A stretch of 64,000 nt of DNA, taken from the NCBI GenBank assembly GCA_015680685.1, contig MNCI01015870.1:171814-235813 (forward strand). Direction: 5' to 3'. Made by a program: the position numbers and the translations under genes. The notes under the pieces were generated by a model. That model was not told the DNA's origin. It searched no databases and worked only from the letters and a program-made list of their open reading frames with translations. Below, one piece after another: positions 61,478-64,000 of this stretch (positions within the stretch are counted from its first letter, which is position 1; every line of letters starts with the position of its first letter). Source of the stretch: Gnetum montanum (taxonomy: Eukaryota; Streptophyta; Gnetopsida; Gnetales; Gnetaceae).

Positions 61478-64000
61478 ATGAACTTTGTTAACACCTCAGC
61501 TGCTACCCTAAGCATGAAGGTGGCTCATCCCATTCAACAGGTGGGAGATGTTGAGGAACTGCCTAGCCCTGTACGACCACAATAGTAGTCTCTTAGACTA
61601 TGACACCAATTGCTTGAACATAGGGTGCTAGATGATGAATGGTACAACTTCCTTTATGCAAAGCTTTAGGCAAGCCTATCATTAGACTGCCACAAAATAG
61701 AAGCAAAGCATGGTTTCAAAATAATTTATCAAAATGGAAGGGAGTTCTTTCCCACCCATGACGCAGTCATACCACTCATCGATAACTTTAAGTAGATCTT
61801 AGACCAACTCATTAGGGTGAGTAGGATGAAAGAGTAGGACATGGTATCAAACTATGATGAACCCCTATAGGATGGGTAGGAGGAGTTTGAATCTTATTCT
61901 GACAATGGTGTCCCATTGTATGTCTCAATCCACCAACTTGCCTCCATTTTCATGCTACATTAGTCATAGTCGTATACCTTCTTCGAGGTAGTTGTGACAC
62001 TTCCACAACCTAAGTCCTTGCCAATGGTAGCTAGCCACCATATCTTTCCTACGTAACAAAGTTTAGGACCTTCTACCCCTTTTCCCTTTGTCATCTCCTC
62101 ATAGTCTATTTAGTCTTCCTAGTTGACATCTATAACACTAACGCTGCCATATGTGCACACTATGCCCATGTTGCAACAACAAATAAGTCACATTTCCTTT
62201 ATTCCAATCATCTCAATTCCACCACCAAAAATATCCCTAGACTCAATCACATGGTGGGTTCTAAATTTTGTACCCATGGTACAGCTATCACAAATGTTGC
62301 ACTATACACAACAACAAAACTCACCAAGCATCACATGTGGTGGCACATCCCACAATAGGGTTGTGGGCTACTCCAATGACACCACTAGTAGCATAGCCAA
62401 CACAACCCTCCATAACACCTTTGAGTTTGAACCAAGTGTTCCAACCCATTCAAACCCTCACTGAGGAGGTTAGGTAGCTTAAAGTAGCCAACTCAGAAAT
62501 TTCCATGTGATAGACTTCTATCAAGACAATCCTATTAGTCCTATGGTCCCTCCACTAACACTACCCATTGTGGTCCAACTACCCTAATTCACAAAATACA
62601 ATGGTGAGGGTAACCCTAATGCCCACTTGGTAACTTTCCATTCCGAGTGCTTACTATTGCAAGTGTGGCCACATGCAATCATCCATGTCTTTGCCATGTC
62701 CCTAACTAGCAAAGCTCTCAATTGGTATCATGCACTCCATGGAGCCTCCATTTCAACTTTAGAGGAGTTGCTAAGCTAGTTCGTAATCCACTTCAAGTAT
62801 AACTTGAAGCTTGAGGCCATGCTAGACTAATTGATGAATGTCAAACAAGGGATGTTAGAGTTGGTATAGAAATTTATACAATGTTGGAGTGCCTCAATGA
62901 AATTTGTGAGTTGATAGTTGAAACCTACTTGCTACCTATCTTTAAGGATGTGGTAAATGATTTTATCAAGTCAAAGTTGTACTACTTAGCCCTGCACTCT
63001 CTTAGCCAAGCTTGTGCTCAGACAAAGAGCAGATAAGACAAGGTGGAGGCCAATAGGGATCGAACCTATGTTGCCACAACAACCATTGTAGCTATGGATG
63101 ATAAAGCCAAACCCAACAAGAACAATCTAGTGGCCAAGGAACCTAAAGCCCCAACCAATAACAACAAGGCATTAGGTTCTAGCATTATGGGAACCAACCA
63201 GCATCATTGACAACCATGGGGCAATCTCCCCAAAGGCCAATCTTTGAGCACAAGGATTGCTGAAAGTACACCCACTTACCTATCAAGCCATTAGAGCTCT
63301 TACACCAACTTCTTAGTGCTGGGTGCATTCAACATAAACAAATGTTTGAGGATGCACAAAAACACCATGAGAGGTACTATGAGGTCCTCAAAAACCCTTC
63401 TATGATTATGTAAAATGAGCCCTTGGTCCCTAAGAATTTTAGATTGGACCAATTTTGCAACTACCACTAGTTGCATGGCCATGACATGGACTACTACTTG
63501 GAATTGAAAGATGATATTCAATGCATGATTAATCAAGGAAAACTGGTCCTTGATAAAAGCAATCCTGTCTAGCCAGAGAACTAGTCCATGAAGGTTTAAA
63601 AGGACCCACTCAATGCTAGTGGTTCAGGGTATATCATCAATGTTATTAGCATTGATGACAATGCAAAATCGACACATGAATCATTTCTGGTTCATGTGCC
63701 CTATGGTGACACTAGGGCCTTAATTTCAATTAGACCATAGGCCCCCTTTGTCATCAAAGTGCCACCTTGGGCGCCCATGATATCCTTTGTGGTTAGGGCC
63801 CCATAGAACATTGCAGTGATGAAAACCCAAACACCTTTTATCATTAAGATGCTAAAATGTGCATGTCCCCCATTTGCCCGAGGTTTGGTGGTGGGAACTG
63901 CATCATGACCTACCCACATAAAGAGATGTGATGAGCATCTAGTTGATAATATGATTAGGGTGCACATGGAGCTAGATCCTCCTAAGCCCATTCCCTTGTT
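61478..64000 (+). pseudogene. gag D of the plus-strand Tat-like element, decayed, continues past the window
   Basis: The likely start is the ATG at 61,478 (MNFVNTSAATLSMKV), after which one frame runs with many TAG stops. An N-terminal part has LDDEWYNFLYAKL and EEFESYSDNG. A Gln/Pro/Thr/Ser-rich open stretch spans 62,123-62,464. The gag domain from 62,575 shows FTKYNGEGNPNAHLVTFHSE, HAIIHVFAMSLTSKALNWYH and GASISTLEELL. A second part near 62,950 has DFIKSKLYYLALHSLSQA. A knuckle FCNYH-stop-LHGHDMDYY plus LKDDIQCMINQGKLVLD is near 63,450-63,540, with the last Cys apparently now Tyr. The following part heads toward the protease, which is not reached. It is homologous to gag B but on the other strand. 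Confidence 0.8.

Overview
The window is nuclear DNA from a plant with a large, repeat-dense genome. Plant-type Ty3/gypsy retrotransposons fill it from end to end, there is a tRNA-Asp primer site, and I see no bacterial gene, rRNA, tRNA gene or CRISPR array. No single-copy host gene can be supported. The species cannot be told from the sequence. The great age of the elements and the loss of CpG and CAG sites would suit a gymnosperm or a giant-genome angiosperm, but that is a guess.

The backbone is a head-to-tail series of old minus-strand elements of Tat/Ogre type (assigned from gag, protease and pol motifs) that share LTRs. Reading leftward, element 3 (truncated) is antisense gene B (56.8-59.1 kb), pol B (54.5-51.1) and LTR B (49.0-46.7). 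Element 2 is LTR B, gag-pro B (46.6-43.3), antisense gene A (42.2-38.6), pol A (36.3-33.3 plus 24.3-23.9) and LTR A (22.1-20.35). Element 1 is LTR A, gag-pro A (19.7-16.95), antisense gene C (16.45-12.85), pol C (8.67-5.26) and LTR C (4.16-2.8). The organisation is unusual: a multi-intron gene on the opposite strand lies between the protease and the reverse transcriptase, and the RT-RNaseH-integrase ORF has its own ATG after a spacer whose repeated motifs resemble those of the LTR.

A younger, 8.9-kb Athila-like element (24,348-33,273, minus strand) is inserted in the integrase end of pol A. It has two ~0.98-kb LTRs, a tRNA-Asp primer-binding site, a G-rich polypurine tract, a near-perfect 5-bp target duplication, and a visible empty site in pol B (about 51,489). 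It encodes gag and a second long ORF (accessory domain plus coiled coil) but no recognisable protease, RT or integrase, so it looks non-autonomous. Its LTRs carry palindromes built on GCGATATCGC upstream of a TATA box. One such palindrome plus TATA is repeated inside the element, upstream of the second ORF. The LTR end of a relative occupies 1-268.

At 59,112 a plus-strand Tat-like element (LTR to about 61.45 kb, gag from 61,478) interrupts antisense gene B and runs off the right edge. All coding regions are decayed. Premature stops sit mostly where Gln, Arg or Trp codons are expected (CAG/CAA/CGA/TGG to stop), and in places a paralogue keeps the Gln. This points to cytosine-methylation-driven decay. 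A 212-N gap preceded by a 24-C run lies in LTR B.
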